From assembly GCF_030813505.1 (NCBI RefSeq), contig NZ_JAUSUE010000011.1: 64,000 nucleotides of DNA; one strand, given 5' to 3'. The notes under the pieces were generated by a model that saw only the letters and a program-made list of their open reading frames with translations, made no database searches and was not told the DNA's origin. Positions 1 to 9,574 of this stretch are shown piece after piece. The position numbers and the translations under genes were made by a program. How positions within the stretch are numbered: position 1 is the stretch's first letter; the number at the start of each line of letters is the position of its first letter. This DNA is from Pectinatus haikarae. GTDB taxonomy: Bacteria; Bacillota; Negativicutes; Selenomonadales; Selenomonadaceae.

Positions 1-116
1 GGCATCGTCCTTTCGATTGGTGTGTTTTCTAGCAGAAACATTGTACCATTGAAAGGTTCGGTGCCTCAATTTTCATTTAAGTTAACAAAACGAAAATTAG
101 AAGGTGGAGGTATTTT

Positions 117-2990
117 ATGGAATCAGATCAGCTGCTTGTTTTGACAGAAAAACTTATAAATGAATTTTATGGCTTTGGCAGAATAGAGGGTATATTGGCA
201 CTATTGGAGGAACCCGTTGTCGGTTTCAGCTGTCACTGCGCCAAATATATTATTGGCGAAAATGCCTTTTCCGAATTTTTAAAAAATGAATATGCCTATG
301 TGAATCCTTGCAGAATAATTGATGAGCATTTTTACGAAGATAACGCCGATGAAGAAAGCATTACCATCAGAAGTGAGCTTATTTTGCATTTGAACGGCAG
401 TCAGATTTTAAAATATTACTATATCCTATTTATCTACAATATAAGAAGATCGTGTCCTGCGATAAAGGGCATTCATATTGCAGAAGAGAATGACAGTGTC
501 AACAGATATTTTAATAATATGCATAAAACGGCAGACAGCATGTATATGCCTGCCGGTGGGGAGGCGGCTGCCAATGACTGTGTCAGAAACGGGCATATTA
601 TCTATACTATTGGCGGCAGAAATGAGATACGCTACTATAATGATGATTTTGGCAGCATTTTAGGGTACAGCAGTTCTGATAAACTTAATTATATGGACGA
701 ATTGATTTATGCGGAAAATATTGAGGATATACGGCGTGAGCAGCGGCGGCAGCTGCAAAAGGATAATACATACCAGCTGAGATATCGATTAAAAAATAGA
801 AATGGCAGACCGGTTTCCGTAATAGAATCAGGCTGCTGTATGACAATGGAGGAAAGCAGCTTTGTCCTTAACAGTGTAATTATAGACATTGGTCCGCTAA
901 AGAAAATCAATGAGCACTTTTTATCTTCACTGTTGTATGATGAATTGACAGGCATTTATAATAAGGAAACCTTTTATAAAAAGACACGTATGGTTATAGC
1001 AGAAAACAGCGGTATATCGTTTGAAATGATGTGTGTGGATATAGAACGGTTTAAGGTCATAAATGAAATCTTTGGGGAGGAAATCGGAAATCAGCTGCTC
1101 AGGCAGATCGCCGAATGTCTCCGCAGTACTGCCGTAACACCTCTGGTTTATGGCCGGCTGTATGCGGATAAATTTGTTTTATGCTATCCGGCAGAGAATG
1201 ACAACAGACAGCGTTTTATGGATATACTCAACAAAATGGCCGCAGCATTTAGACACAATTATAAAGTTATATTATGCTTTGGTGTTTATGCCGTGAGCAA
1301 TAGAAGTATAAATGTAAGCGCAATGTGTGACAAGGCCAATCTCGCATTGAAAAAAGTAAAAGGCCGTTATTTTATGACTTGCGGTGAATATGATGAAACA
1401 ATGCATCAGCGATTGATAGATGAACAAGGGTTTATCAATGATATGAATAAGGCATTGACAAATCGCGAGTTTTTGTTTTATTTACAGCCTAAATATGAAT
1501 TGAGTACAAGTAGAATAATTGGCGCGGAGGCTCTTGTACGTTGGCTTCATCCGCAAAAGGGATTTATTGAACCAAACAGATTTATACCCATTTTTGAAGA
1601 AAATGGTTTTATTTTCAGCCTTGATAAATATATATGGGAAGAGGTCTGTAAACTGCTGCGCAGATGGCTGGATGAAGGCAGGCCGATCCATCCTATATCA
1701 GTAAATATATCAAGGGTTGATTTATATAGTGATGAATTGGTAGGCTTTTTGGATGAGCTTATCAAAAAATATAATATTCCGGCACGGCTCCTAGAACTTG
1801 AATTAACGGAAAGTGCCTATTTTAATAATCCTGAACAAATCGTTGATATTACTCAAAAATTGCAAAAAATGGGTTTTATTATTCTTATGGATGATTTTGG
1901 CAGCGGTTATTCTTCATTGAATATGCTTAAAGATGTAAATGTAAATGTTTTGAAAGTGGATTTGAAGTTTTTGCAGAATACCAGCCAAAATAACCGCAGT
2001 GGCAGAATACTGAATGCTGTGGTATATATGGCGAAATGTTTGGAACTGCCCATTATTATAGAAGGGGTGGAAACCCTGCAGCAATCAGAATTTCTGCAAT
2101 CCATAGGCTGCAGCTGGGTGCAGGGATATTATTATTCCCGGCCTATTCCCGTTAAAGATTACGAAAAACTCATCGATCAAATGGAATATCTGCCGTCGGC
2201 GGCGGAGCTTTGTCCCTGTACGCTGCCTTTGCAGATAGAAGATTTCTTCGACCCGAATGCCAAATTTAATCTGCTTTTCAATAGTATAACATGCGGGATA
2301 GGGATTTATGAATTTACGAAGGGCAATCTACGGCTTTTGCGGGCAAATGACAGTTATTTCTATATATTCAAGCATAGTATTAAGAGTTTTTATGCGCTCC
2401 AGGACAATGTTCTCGATTATGTGTATGAGGATGATCGTATGGAATTGCTGGAGAGTATCGGCAAAACCTGTGCAGAAAACGATGTGACACATTGTCATAT
2501 AAGAAGATATACTTCAGATGGAAGTCTGCTGCATCTGCTGACACATATCAGCTGTATTGTTAAAGAAAATGATTATCATATCATTTATATGGCGCTGGAA
2601 GAGGTTTCACATCAAGGCAGCATTTATGCAGAGATACAGAAAATATTTGACAATATACCTGCGGCATTTGGTATATTTGAGCTTTGCGATGATGAACTGT
2701 GGGCCAGGCAGGTAAGCAGAAATTTCAACAAGCTGACAGGATACAGGAAAAAGGCTTTTATGGCGCTTACCGGTGGAAATATGAAAAATCTTTTGGATGA
2801 ACAAAATCTGGACATGCTGAAAAAGGCTATTTTGCATGCATATGAGGAAAAACGGACGGTGATATTGACAGAAGCCTTTACAACGCGCACTGATAAAAGT
2901 ATATTTATTACGGTTTCAATTAATGCGGTAAAATCAAATAGAGAAACATTGCTGTGCTATATGTACGTGCATGACGGACGATCTGAATAA
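117..2990 (+). CDS. PAS-GGDEF-EAL-PAS-PAS protein, probable c-di-GMP phosphodiesterase
   Basis: This 957-residue soluble protein should act in cyclic-di-GMP signalling. After an unrecognised N-terminal region (about 1-140) come a PAS fold (about 150-260), a GGDEF domain (about 270-430), an EAL domain (about 440-695) and two further PAS-like segments to the C terminus. The GGDEF signature is degenerate: the site reads RLYADKF near residues 348-354 instead of RYGGDEF. Cyclase activity is therefore unlikely. The EAL domain keeps EALVRW at about 471-476 and DDFGSGYSSL at 592-601, so hydrolysis of c-di-GMP is plausible. PAS repeats placed after the EAL domain are less common than N-terminal ones and suggest sensing from both ends. 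No membrane segment is evident. The ATG follows a GGTGGAGG ribosome site. The gene stands alone and converges on the ClC gene through a shared terminator. The direction of activity is inferred from motifs only. Confidence 0.9.
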   Translation: MESDQLLVLTEKLINEFYGFGRIEGILALLEEPVVGFSCHCAKYIIGENAFSEFLKNEYAYVNPCRIIDEHFYEDNADEESITIRSELILHLNGSQILKYYYILFIYNIRRSCPAIKGIHIAEENDSVNRYFNNMHKTADSMYMPAGGEAAANDCVRNGHIIYTIGGRNEIRYYNDDFGSILGYSSSDKLNYMDELIYAENIEDIRREQRRQLQKDNTYQLRYRLKNRNGRPVSVIESGCCMTMEESSFVLNSVIIDIGPLKKINEHFLSSLLYDELTGIYNKETFYKKTRMVIAENSGISFEMMCVDIERFKVINEIFGEEIGNQLLRQIAECLRSTAVTPLVYGRLYADKFVLCYPAENDNRQRFMDILNKMAAAFRHNYKVILCFGVYAVSNRSINVSAMCDKANLALKKVKGRYFMTCGEYDETMHQRLIDEQGFINDMNKALTNREFLFYLQPKYELSTSRIIGAEALVRWLHPQKGFIEPNRFIPIFEENGFIFSLDKYIWEEVCKLLRRWLDEGRPIHPISVNISRVDLYSDELVGFLDELIKKYNIPARLLELELTESAYFNNPEQIVDITQKLQKMGFIILMDDFGSGYSSLNMLKDVNVNVLKVDLKFLQNTSQNNRSGRILNAVVYMAKCLELPIIIEGVETLQQSEFLQSIGCSWVQGYYYSRPIPVKDYEKLIDQMEYLPSAAELCPCTLPLQIEDFFDPNAKFNLLFNSITCGIGIYEFTKGNLRLLRANDSYFYIFKHSIKSFYALQDNVLDYVYEDDRMELLESIGKTCAENDVTHCHIRRYTSDGSLLHLLTHISCIVKENDYHIIYMALEEVSHQGSIYAEIQKIFDNIPAAFGIFELCDDELWARQVSRNFNKLTGYRKKAFMALTGGNMKNLLDEQNLDMLKKAILHAYEEKRTVILTEAFTTRTDKSIFITVSINAVKSNRETLLCYMYVHDGRSE

Positions 2991-2993
2991 TAA

Positions 2994-3041
2994 AAAAAGT
3001 TCTTATCTTTAGTTGAATATGCGCTAAAATAAGAACTTTTT
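2994..3041. terminator. Bidirectional terminator between the EAL gene and the ClC gene
   Basis: An inverted repeat has arms at 2994-3006 and 3029-3041, extended inward by TTTAG/CTAAA. It is flanked by A-runs on one side and T-runs on the other, so it can end transcription from both converging genes. Confidence 0.85.
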
Positions 3042-3076
3042 GTGGTTTATAAACCTGCATATAATTATGAATAAGT

Positions 3077-4654
3077 TTACATAATATTTTTTTCGGACAA
3101 GATATCCTGTAATTTTTCAATTTGATTCTCGTGTATCAGAACATAGATATAATCACCGGATTGCAGTCGTGTCTGTCCATCTGGTATGATCTCATCCTCT
3201 CCCCGCTTTATATTGACGATAAGACTGTGCACAGGCCACTCGATTGATTTGACAAACTTACCATCAGCGGTGCTGCCATTGCCCACAATTCTTTCTAAAA
3301 GGAGCCTCTTGTAGTGAAGTTTTTCTTTTATTTTCGGATGGTTGCGTAGCGAGTGAGTCAGGAGAGAATCATATATCGGCTTGCCCTTCAGCAGATCGGT
3401 TATTACGTAAGCCGTCATGGAAACACAGATTAATGCCAGCATGTGCTGAAAAGACCCTGTCATCTCCATTATCAATATACTGCCGGTCACGGGCGCTTTA
3501 ACCACAGCGGCAAAATAGGCGGCCATGCCAAAGACTATAAAATTAGTATTGTAAAAGGCAGCATCGGTACTCAATAATACCGCCAGATGACTGAAAATAC
3601 TGCCGCCCAGTGCACCGAGAACAAGCATAGGCAGGAAGATACCACCTGGCACACCGGAACCGAAAGACATAGCAGTAAATAAAAGTTTCCCGACATAGAG
3701 GATACATAAAAATGCCAGTCCGTAATTTCCTTTCACCAGAACATCGACCAAATTATTGCCACCGCCTAAAATTTGAGGCAGTATAAAGCCGAGAACGACA
3801 GCTGTAAATAACGGTAAAGCAGGTTTCCACATTTTTTTTAACGGGGTTTGTCTTTCAAACCAATTCATAGATTTGAAGAGCGAGGCATTAAAGACTATAC
3901 CTAAAATAGCGATAAATACTCCCAGTAAGAATAACAGGCCGTACATTATTAACGGCAGGACGGGCAGGATGCCTGTATGAAATACCGGTGTTTCACCGAA
4001 AAATATGGCTGTTACTGCCGCGGCGGTCACCGATGCTGCGGCTGTTCCCATCAGCACCAGAGGAGAAAAATTTTTATATAGTTCTTCAAAACCAAAGATG
4101 ATGCCAGCCAGCGGTGCATTGAATGCCGCAGCTAAACCGGCGCATGCTCCACTTGTCAGCAGAAGACGTTCTTCCATACGTGAACGCTTTCTGCCGCGGC
4201 TTATGCCCTGAGCAAGCGCAGCTCCCAGCTGTACGCTCGGGCCTTCTCTCCCCAATGACAAACCGGCGCCTATGGCGATAACTCCGCCGACGAATTTGCA
4301 GAGCAGTACGCTCAGCCAATTCATATGTATTTTGCCAAGCAGTATACCTTTGATTTGGGGGATGCCGCTGCCGGCAGAAAGAGGTTCTTTTTTTACGAGC
4401 CAATAAAGTGAAAAGGCAAAAAATAGAATAAAACCGCAATAAACGGCGAATAAAGGCCAATCAGCCCAGGAAAAGTGTTTATACAGCCATGGCCGCAGCA
4501 GTTCCGAAGCTTCCAGAAGACCGCGGTAGGCAGAGATGACTAGGCCGGCGATTATGCCGATGATTATGCCCTCAATGCAAAGCTGCAGACGAAAGTAGCG
4601 GCTGCGACCGCTGCCAAATATACTGACGGCGGTTATTATTTTTGTTTGTTCCAT
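3077..4654 (-). CDS. ClC-family chloride/proton antiporter with C-terminal TrkA-C domain
   Basis: This is a polytopic membrane protein of 525 residues from the chosen start. It carries the ClC signatures: GSGIP, GREGPSVQ (the gating glutamate is present) and GGIFLP. The sequence FGFEEL holds the glutamate typical of proton-coupled ClC exchangers rather than channels. A cytosolic TrkA-C/RCK-C-type domain (about the last 75 residues) could bind a ligand. The start at 4654 is chosen because the family similarity begins there. The reading frame stays open for 45 more codons upstream, but that stretch looks like leader. The best AGGAGG lies about 25 nt upstream of this ATG, and a short GGAAGG/CCTTCC inverted repeat sits between them, so the start is not fully settled. 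Anion selectivity cannot be read from the sequence. I found no fluoride riboswitch upstream. Confidence 0.9.
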   Translation of the reverse strand: MEQTKIITAVSIFGSGRSRYFRLQLCIEGIIIGIIAGLVISAYRGLLEASELLRPWLYKHFSWADWPLFAVYCGFILFFAFSLYWLVKKEPLSAGSGIPQIKGILLGKIHMNWLSVLLCKFVGGVIAIGAGLSLGREGPSVQLGAALAQGISRGRKRSRMEERLLLTSGACAGLAAAFNAPLAGIIFGFEELYKNFSPLVLMGTAAASVTAAAVTAIFFGETPVFHTGILPVLPLIMYGLLFLLGVFIAILGIVFNASLFKSMNWFERQTPLKKMWKPALPLFTAVVLGFILPQILGGGNNLVDVLVKGNYGLAFLCILYVGKLLFTAMSFGSGVPGGIFLPMLVLGALGGSIFSHLAVLLSTDAAFYNTNFIVFGMAAYFAAVVKAPVTGSILIMEMTGSFQHMLALICVSMTAYVITDLLKGKPIYDSLLTHSLRNHPKIKEKLHYKRLLLERIVGNGSTADGKFVKSIEWPVHSLIVNIKRGEDEIIPDGQTRLQSGDYIYVLIHENQIEKLQDILSEKNIM

Positions 4655-4854
4655 AAATGATTCCCCGGAAGGAACCTTCCCTCCTTTTAAATAGATGATT
4701 ATTCCCCAGCAGTATTTTTGCTTGCGGTAACAGGTGAAGAACGGAAAACAGCACATCATATACTGCAATTTATTTATATATTTTAACATAATATGATCAG
4801 AGTAGACATTCTGCTGATGGTTTTTCTGAAAATTACTGTAATTGCAAGTAAAAA

Positions 4855-4880
4855 AGCCGGGATTAAAAATAATCCTGGCT
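4855..4880 (-). terminator. Terminator of the acid-sugar operon
   Basis: Arms at 4855-4864 and 4871-4880 (one G-U wobble) are followed by a T-run when read on the minus strand, just downstream of the GntP permease stop codon. Confidence 0.8.
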
Positions 4881-4931
4881 TGAAATAATGCAATATGAAA
4901 AACAGAATGTCGGATAATACATAAAAATCAG

Positions 4932-6269
4932 TTAAAAAACAATCTTAGAAATTATCAGTGTGGATATTATTGCCGTTACCGAAGCTATGCATGTAGCAAG
5001 CGTGTATGATTTCAGCGCACCCTCCACGGTAAGGCCAAAGTATTCCTTCACTATCCAGAATCCCGAATCCGTGACATGGGAGAAGCAGATGGCGCCGGAA
5101 CCGACGGCAAGGGCAACTACAGCGGGGTCAAGCGATGGATATTGAGCGAGCATGGGAGATACTATGCCGGCGGCAGTCATCATGGCAACTGTGGCGGAGC
5201 CCACCGAAAAACGCATTACAGCAGCTACTACCCACGCCAGAATAAGGGGACTCATATCAAGCGAGGTCAGTATATCACCCAGTTTGGTACCAAGGCCGCT
5301 GTCAATGAGCACTCTGTTGAATGCTCCGCCGGCACCGATGACGAGCAATATTCCGGCAACGGGAGCAAAAGACTGATCGGTAAATTTGAGCAGGTCCTGC
5401 ATAGAAAATCCTCTGTTAATGCCGAGCGACCAATAAGCAAAAAATGCCGATATCAAAAGAGCGACTATAGGATTGCCGATAAAATTGATGAGCTCAATAT
5501 ATTGGAAATCTTTGGATGCAGTCAGGTCAAATAAAGTTTTGGACACCATGATCAGCATAGGCAGAAGAACGGTGAAAAGCGTAATACCAAAATTGGGAAG
5601 CGCGGAGTCGGGAGTTTGCTTCAGCTCCTTTGACAGAGCGGGCAGTTCCGCTTTTATATTTTTTTTGATGAAACTTGTCCAAATGGGGCCGGCCACCGCA
5701 GCGGCAATTATGCAGACAATAAGACCAAGCAGGATCACTTTACCTATGTCTGCGTGCAATGTAGCGGCTATAGCCATTGCGGCAGGATGCGGGGGCAGCA
5801 TGCAATGGACTATTTGCAGTGATACACCTATCGGTACGCCGATGGCAACTATGGAAAGGCCTGTAGCTCTGGCAACACTTATGACAAGAGGAATCAAAAG
5901 GACAAAGCCTACCTGGAAAAAAACAGGTATGCCTGTAATAAGCCCTACTACCATCATTGCCCAATTTGCCCGCCGTTTACCAAAGGCATAGATCAGTGTA
6001 CGGGCAAGTCTTTCCGCACCGCCTGAGGCCTCGAGCATCTTTCCCAGAATACTGCCCAGACCGAGTACTGTGGCTAAAAAGCCGAGTGTACTTCCCATAC
6101 CCGCTTCGATTGATGCACAGATCTTGGATAGAGGCATGCCGGTTATAAACCCGACATAAAGACAGGCAACGACAAGACTGACAAATGCGTGCAGACGGGC
6201 TTTCATGATCAAAAACACCACCAGCAAAATCGCGGTAAATAAAGTGCCGACTAAAAATGCAGTTTCCAT
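4932..6269 (-). CDS. GntP-family gluconate/sugar-acid:H+ symporter
   Basis: A 445-residue, very hydrophobic protein with about 12-14 predicted membrane spans and the length and layout of the GntP family (gluconate, idonate, D-serine and glycerate permeases). It is the last gene of a minus-strand operon holding an aldolase, a DUF1537 sugar-acid kinase and a beta-hydroxyacid dehydrogenase. It is therefore inferred to import the acid sugar degraded by those enzymes, probably a three- or four-carbon aldonate. An AGGAG precedes the ATG by 7 nt, and a terminator follows the stop. The exact substrate cannot be assigned. Confidence 0.9.
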   Translation of the reverse strand: METAFLVGTLFTAILLVVFLIMKARLHAFVSLVVACLYVGFITGMPLSKICASIEAGMGSTLGFLATVLGLGSILGKMLEASGGAERLARTLIYAFGKRRANWAMMVVGLITGIPVFFQVGFVLLIPLVISVARATGLSIVAIGVPIGVSLQIVHCMLPPHPAAMAIAATLHADIGKVILLGLIVCIIAAAVAGPIWTSFIKKNIKAELPALSKELKQTPDSALPNFGITLFTVLLPMLIMVSKTLFDLTASKDFQYIELINFIGNPIVALLISAFFAYWSLGINRGFSMQDLLKFTDQSFAPVAGILLVIGAGGAFNRVLIDSGLGTKLGDILTSLDMSPLILAWVVAAVMRFSVGSATVAMMTAAGIVSPMLAQYPSLDPAVVALAVGSGAICFSHVTDSGFWIVKEYFGLTVEGALKSYTLATCIASVTAIISTLIISKIVF

Positions 6270-6285
6270 TCATTTTCTCCTGAAA

Positions 6286-7140
6286 TTATATTTTGCCTAA
6301 TGTAAAGCAGTCCAAATATTCTTTTACTGTTGCAGCCATATTTTCTTCAGAGAATTTGGTCATTGCTTCAAACCGTGTATTTTTATCGGTATGTTCCGCT
6401 AAAAATTTTCTGGCTGCCCTTATACCTGTAATAGATATTTCTGTATTAATATTTATTTTCCGAATTCCCAGATTAATTGCTTCGCGTAATGCATCGTATG
6501 GAATTCCAGAGCTGCCGTGCAGTACCAGAGGCAGCCGTATGGCTTGGTGAATTTCCTGCAGGCGTGTAAAATCAAGTACCGGAATTCCTTTATAAATGCC
6601 GTGCGCATTACCGATAGCTATAGCTAATGCATCCGCACAGGATTCGGCGGCATAAGTTTTTGCCGCCGCTACAGAAGTGTAACCGTGCCGCAAAGCTTTT
6701 TCATCGAAAGAGGAGCCATCCTCTTCATTCATATAACCAAGCTCCCCTTCCACGCTTGAACCTACGGCATGCGCCAGGGTGCATATGAGCTTCGTCTGTT
6801 CTATATTTTTTTGAAGAGGCATGGAAGAACCGTCGTACATTACAGATGTGAACCCGCAGTTGAGAGCTCTTTCTATGGTTTTTATATTTCTGCTGTGATC
6901 AAGATGAAGAACAAATGAGCGGTTTGTTTTTTGCGTATAAAATTGAACCATGGCTGCCATAGCTTCCAATGGCATATGCTTATCGTAAGCTTCGCCAAAT
7001 GAAAGAATGACGGGCACTTTTGTCTTACTGGAACCCTGCAGCACAGCCTGCAGGGATTCCACATTATAAATATTGAAGGAACCTATTGCTATCCCTTTTT
7101 CTTCGGCAAAACGAAGTGCCTGCTGCAGATTGATCAGCAT
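6286..7140 (-). CDS. Class II ketose-bisphosphate-type aldolase
   Basis: A 284-residue Zn-dependent aldolase of the FbaA/GatY/KbaY superfamily. Visible landmarks are HLDHS (zinc and substrate histidines), VEGELG, AIGNAHG, LHGSSG and the C-terminal phosphate-binding KININTE. The family normally splits ketose 1-phosphates or bisphosphates to DHAP and an aldehyde. The ATG at 7140 is preferred because AGGTG lies 6 nt upstream and the family usually begins with M-L-(V/I)-N. A GTG at 7149 with AAGGA upstream is the alternative. The gene lies 16 nt from the permease and 10-20 nt from the kinase. A class II FBA-type enzyme is unusual in a threonate/erythronate-like operon, where an OtnC-type decarboxylating enzyme would be expected. 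Confidence 0.9.
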   Translation of the reverse strand: MLINLQQALRFAEEKGIAIGSFNIYNVESLQAVLQGSSKTKVPVILSFGEAYDKHMPLEAMAAMVQFYTQKTNRSFVLHLDHSRNIKTIERALNCGFTSVMYDGSSMPLQKNIEQTKLICTLAHAVGSSVEGELGYMNEEDGSSFDEKALRHGYTSVAAAKTYAAESCADALAIAIGNAHGIYKGIPVLDFTRLQEIHQAIRLPLVLHGSSGIPYDALREAINLGIRKININTEISITGIRAARKFLAEHTDKNTRFEAMTKFSEENMAATVKEYLDCFTLGKI

Positions 7141-7159
7141 ATTTTTCACCTGAATCCTT

Positions 7160-8584
7160 TCAATGAATGCTGAGCATTCTGACTATGTTATACAACGTGT
7201 CTGCAGCTCCCACATTGCCGGGGAAAATGATATAAGACATATCAGGAAATTTGCTTTCACTGCCTGTTTTCCAGACCGGAATGCCGGGTGCTACCTGACC
7301 GAGAACCAAAGCATGTTTGACGGAAAGCCCTTTTGTACCAACATCGCTTGAAGTGATCCCGCCTTTGGCGATAAGAAAACTTGGCTGGATGGACAAGCGG
7401 CTGACTATGTTTGTGATAGCTTCCGAAATCTTGACAGAAAAACGCAGTGATTCTTCTTCCGAGCCGGCATCAAGACGTGTCCTTCCGGTAAACACAGCTA
7501 CTGTCTGACCTTTCCTGATAGAAATTTCAGCGGTTTTTATTATTCTGATAAGCTCCTCTTCCAATTGGGGGGGATCGAGAACTAAAAGGTGATTAAACTC
7601 TATGAATTTTATATCTTCATCCTTTTTCAATGCATTAAGCTGTTCTGTGGTTTTCTGTACATGAGAACCAATGATAATAAGACCGCCGTTTTTATTTCCT
7701 GAGGTGACCAGTTCTTTTTTACTCAAGAGAGGCTTATCTGATATATTGCCGATCACTTTTGTAAATGCGGCTGCCGTGCGGAACATGAAATTTTTGCCTG
7801 CCTTCATAGCGTTTAAAAGCGCAGCAGTAAATACCCTGACATCAACATAATCAATGGCATTAACGATGACCTTATTAAAATCGTTCACTTGCATAAGCTG
7901 ATGACAGATCGAATCGATGCTGAGTTTCCGCAGATCGTCAAGAGAAATACACACTGTATCTTTTGCCTTATATTCACCATGAGTTTTTTCTTCCACATAC
8001 ATACGCATATCAGAGGCTTTATAACCGAAGGTCTTGTCTTTGGCAAATTCTGTCTCACCGGCGGGCACAAGTGCAGCGCCTTCCTGCACATAATGAATAT
8101 TGCCTATCGTATAACGCCCGCCTTCTTTAAAGAAAGGCATTAAGATTTCACCGTCAATTTTTGCGGGGGTGCCGTTTTCAAGGGTATCACGCAGTACCTT
8201 CGTTTCCAGCGGATAATGTCCTCGGAGCGTCGAATCGCTGCGGCTTATAATCATAAAGTCCCTGCCCGTTTTTTTGCTTTCCTTTATGATACGCTGTGCT
8301 ATTTCTTCGTGGATATTTTTAGTATGTTCGGCAGAAAATGCACGTGAATTGGTCAAAATAAAGAACATAGAACGGCTTTCCGCAAATCCTGCGGCAATGC
8401 TTGTGGCAGACCAATCTGTATATACAGAAACATCATGGATGGTCTGCACGCCGGTAGGGTCATCATCAAGTACTATAATTTTTTTATTAAAATTTGCGAA
8501 GGATTCAGCAAGCAGCTCATCAACTCTATTTTCATCAACTGATGGAATCTGCTTAAAAATATCATTTTTCAGTATTTTCACCAT
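7160..8584 (-). CDS. Four-carbon acid sugar kinase family protein (DUF1537, OtnK/YgbK type)
   Basis: A 474-residue cytosolic ATP-dependent kinase of the DUF1537 family. Members phosphorylate 3- or 2-keto-tetronates or threonate. The N-terminal domain carries VLDDDPTGVQTIHDV and RSDSTLRGHYPLE, the typical substrate-binding landmarks. The C-terminal nucleotide-binding domain carries AKGGITSSDVG and a glycine-rich PGNVGAADTL near the end. An AGGAAG ribosome site precedes the ATG. It is the third gene of the operon and follows the dehydrogenase directly, matching the oxidise-then-phosphorylate logic described for L-threonate and D-erythronate degradation. The stereochemistry of the substrate is unknown. 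Confidence 0.92.
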   Translation of the reverse strand: MVKILKNDIFKQIPSVDENRVDELLAESFANFNKKIIVLDDDPTGVQTIHDVSVYTDWSATSIAAGFAESRSMFFILTNSRAFSAEHTKNIHEEIAQRIIKESKKTGRDFMIISRSDSTLRGHYPLETKVLRDTLENGTPAKIDGEILMPFFKEGGRYTIGNIHYVQEGAALVPAGETEFAKDKTFGYKASDMRMYVEEKTHGEYKAKDTVCISLDDLRKLSIDSICHQLMQVNDFNKVIVNAIDYVDVRVFTAALLNAMKAGKNFMFRTAAAFTKVIGNISDKPLLSKKELVTSGNKNGGLIIIGSHVQKTTEQLNALKKDEDIKFIEFNHLLVLDPPQLEEELIRIIKTAEISIRKGQTVAVFTGRTRLDAGSEEESLRFSVKISEAITNIVSRLSIQPSFLIAKGGITSSDVGTKGLSVKHALVLGQVAPGIPVWKTGSESKFPDMSYIIFPGNVGAADTLYNIVRMLSIH

Positions 8585-8617
8585 AATAAATGCTTCCTGC
8601 TTTCTAAAACGATTATT

Positions 8618-9511
8618 TTACTCTTCCGTCTTTACTGTGACTCCGGATATTTTTTCATAGAATTGAACAATGCCGCTGTGATCATCCATAATATGACCGT
8701 CGGCTTTAAGACTGAGCATGATCTGCTGTAATGCGCTCGTGAGAATCAACGGTACATCAAGGCTCTTAGCTGTATCCATAACATTTGTAATATCCTTGAG
8801 GTTAATAGCGAGAGTTCCGCCCGGTTTAAAATTACGACTATACATCATCGGTGCCTTTGCATCCAGGACGGTGCTGCCGGCAAGACCGCCGCGGACTGCT
8901 TCAAATACTTTTTTAGGATCTGCTCCTGCTTTCTGTGCAAGGACAAGCGCTTCCGAAACGGCTGCAATGTTGAGATTCACCATGATCTGATTGGCAAGCT
9001 TTGCCACCGAACCGCTGCCGTTCGGACCGACAATAGTTATTGATTTGCCCATCGCTTCAAAGACATCTTTTATTTTTTCAACATTTTTTTCTTCACCGCC
9101 TATCATGAAGGCCAATGTTCCGTCAACAGCACCCGGTTCTCCGCCGCTTACCGGCGAGTCGAGGAAAGGGCAGCTTTTTTCGGCTGCAAGTCTGGCAAAT
9201 TCCTGTGAAGCCACAGGTGAAACAGAACTCATATCGACTATTACCGTACCTTCGGATGCACCGGCAAGAATACCGTTTTCGCCTTCTAAAATATTTTTGA
9301 CGATGGCTGCATTTGGCACCATTGTGATGACGGCATCTTTATTTACGGCAGCTTCTTTCGGTGAATCCGCTTTTTTAGCGCCCTGCTTCACAAGCTCTGT
9401 CACCGCGATCGTATTGATGTCGTAAACAGTTGTTTCGATGCCTGCCTTGAGTAAATTTTTTACCATGGGTTTTCCCATAATTCCCAGACCGATAAAACCT
9501 ATTTTTGACAT
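8618..9511 (-). CDS. NAD(P)-dependent beta-hydroxyacid dehydrogenase (LtnD/GarR-like)
   Basis: A 297-residue dehydrogenase of the 3-hydroxyisobutyrate/tartronate-semialdehyde reductase family. It shows the N-terminal Rossmann motif GLGIMG, the substrate loop SPVSGGEPGA and the catalytic lysine in GSVAKLANQ. It is the first enzyme gene of the operon. The inferred role is oxidation of the imported aldonate before phosphorylation by the DUF1537 kinase. The start at 9511 has a strong AAGGGGGG ribosome site, and the upstream in-frame methionine at 9556 has none. A related but separate paralogue lies at 29144-30013. Confidence 0.9.
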   Translation of the reverse strand: MSKIGFIGLGIMGKPMVKNLLKAGIETTVYDINTIAVTELVKQGAKKADSPKEAAVNKDAVITMVPNAAIVKNILEGENGILAGASEGTVIVDMSSVSPVASQEFARLAAEKSCPFLDSPVSGGEPGAVDGTLAFMIGGEEKNVEKIKDVFEAMGKSITIVGPNGSGSVAKLANQIMVNLNIAAVSEALVLAQKAGADPKKVFEAVRGGLAGSTVLDAKAPMMYSRNFKPGGTLAINLKDITNVMDTAKSLDVPLILTSALQQIMLSLKADGHIMDDHSGIVQFYEKISGVTVKTEE

Positions 9512-9547
9512 ATTGAATCCCCCTTGAAATATTTTATAATATATTAC

Positions 9548-9570
9548 ATGTAGCACGTTGCATGCTAGTT
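9548..9570. promoter_or_regulatory. Candidate GntR operator before the acid-sugar operon
   Basis: The word ATGTAGCA (9548-9555) recurs at 10299-10306 in front of the GntR gene. Here it is part of TAGCA-N7-TGCTA, an imperfect dyad about 40-60 nt upstream of the dehydrogenase ATG. Confidence 0.45.
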
Positions 9571-9574
9571 AATA

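Noticed and set aside
1..116. Possible c-di-GMP riboswitch before the EAL gene
   Set aside because: The leader lacks the conserved GEMM core. Only a ribosome site and a weak inverted repeat are visible.
4655..4800. Fluoride (crcB) riboswitch upstream of the ClC gene
   Set aside because: No conserved crcB-motif core found. The short inverted repeat alone is not evidence.
5473..5991. Long open frames antisense to the GntP permease
   Set aside because: They mirror a well-supported gene in another frame, lack ribosome sites and have no family features.
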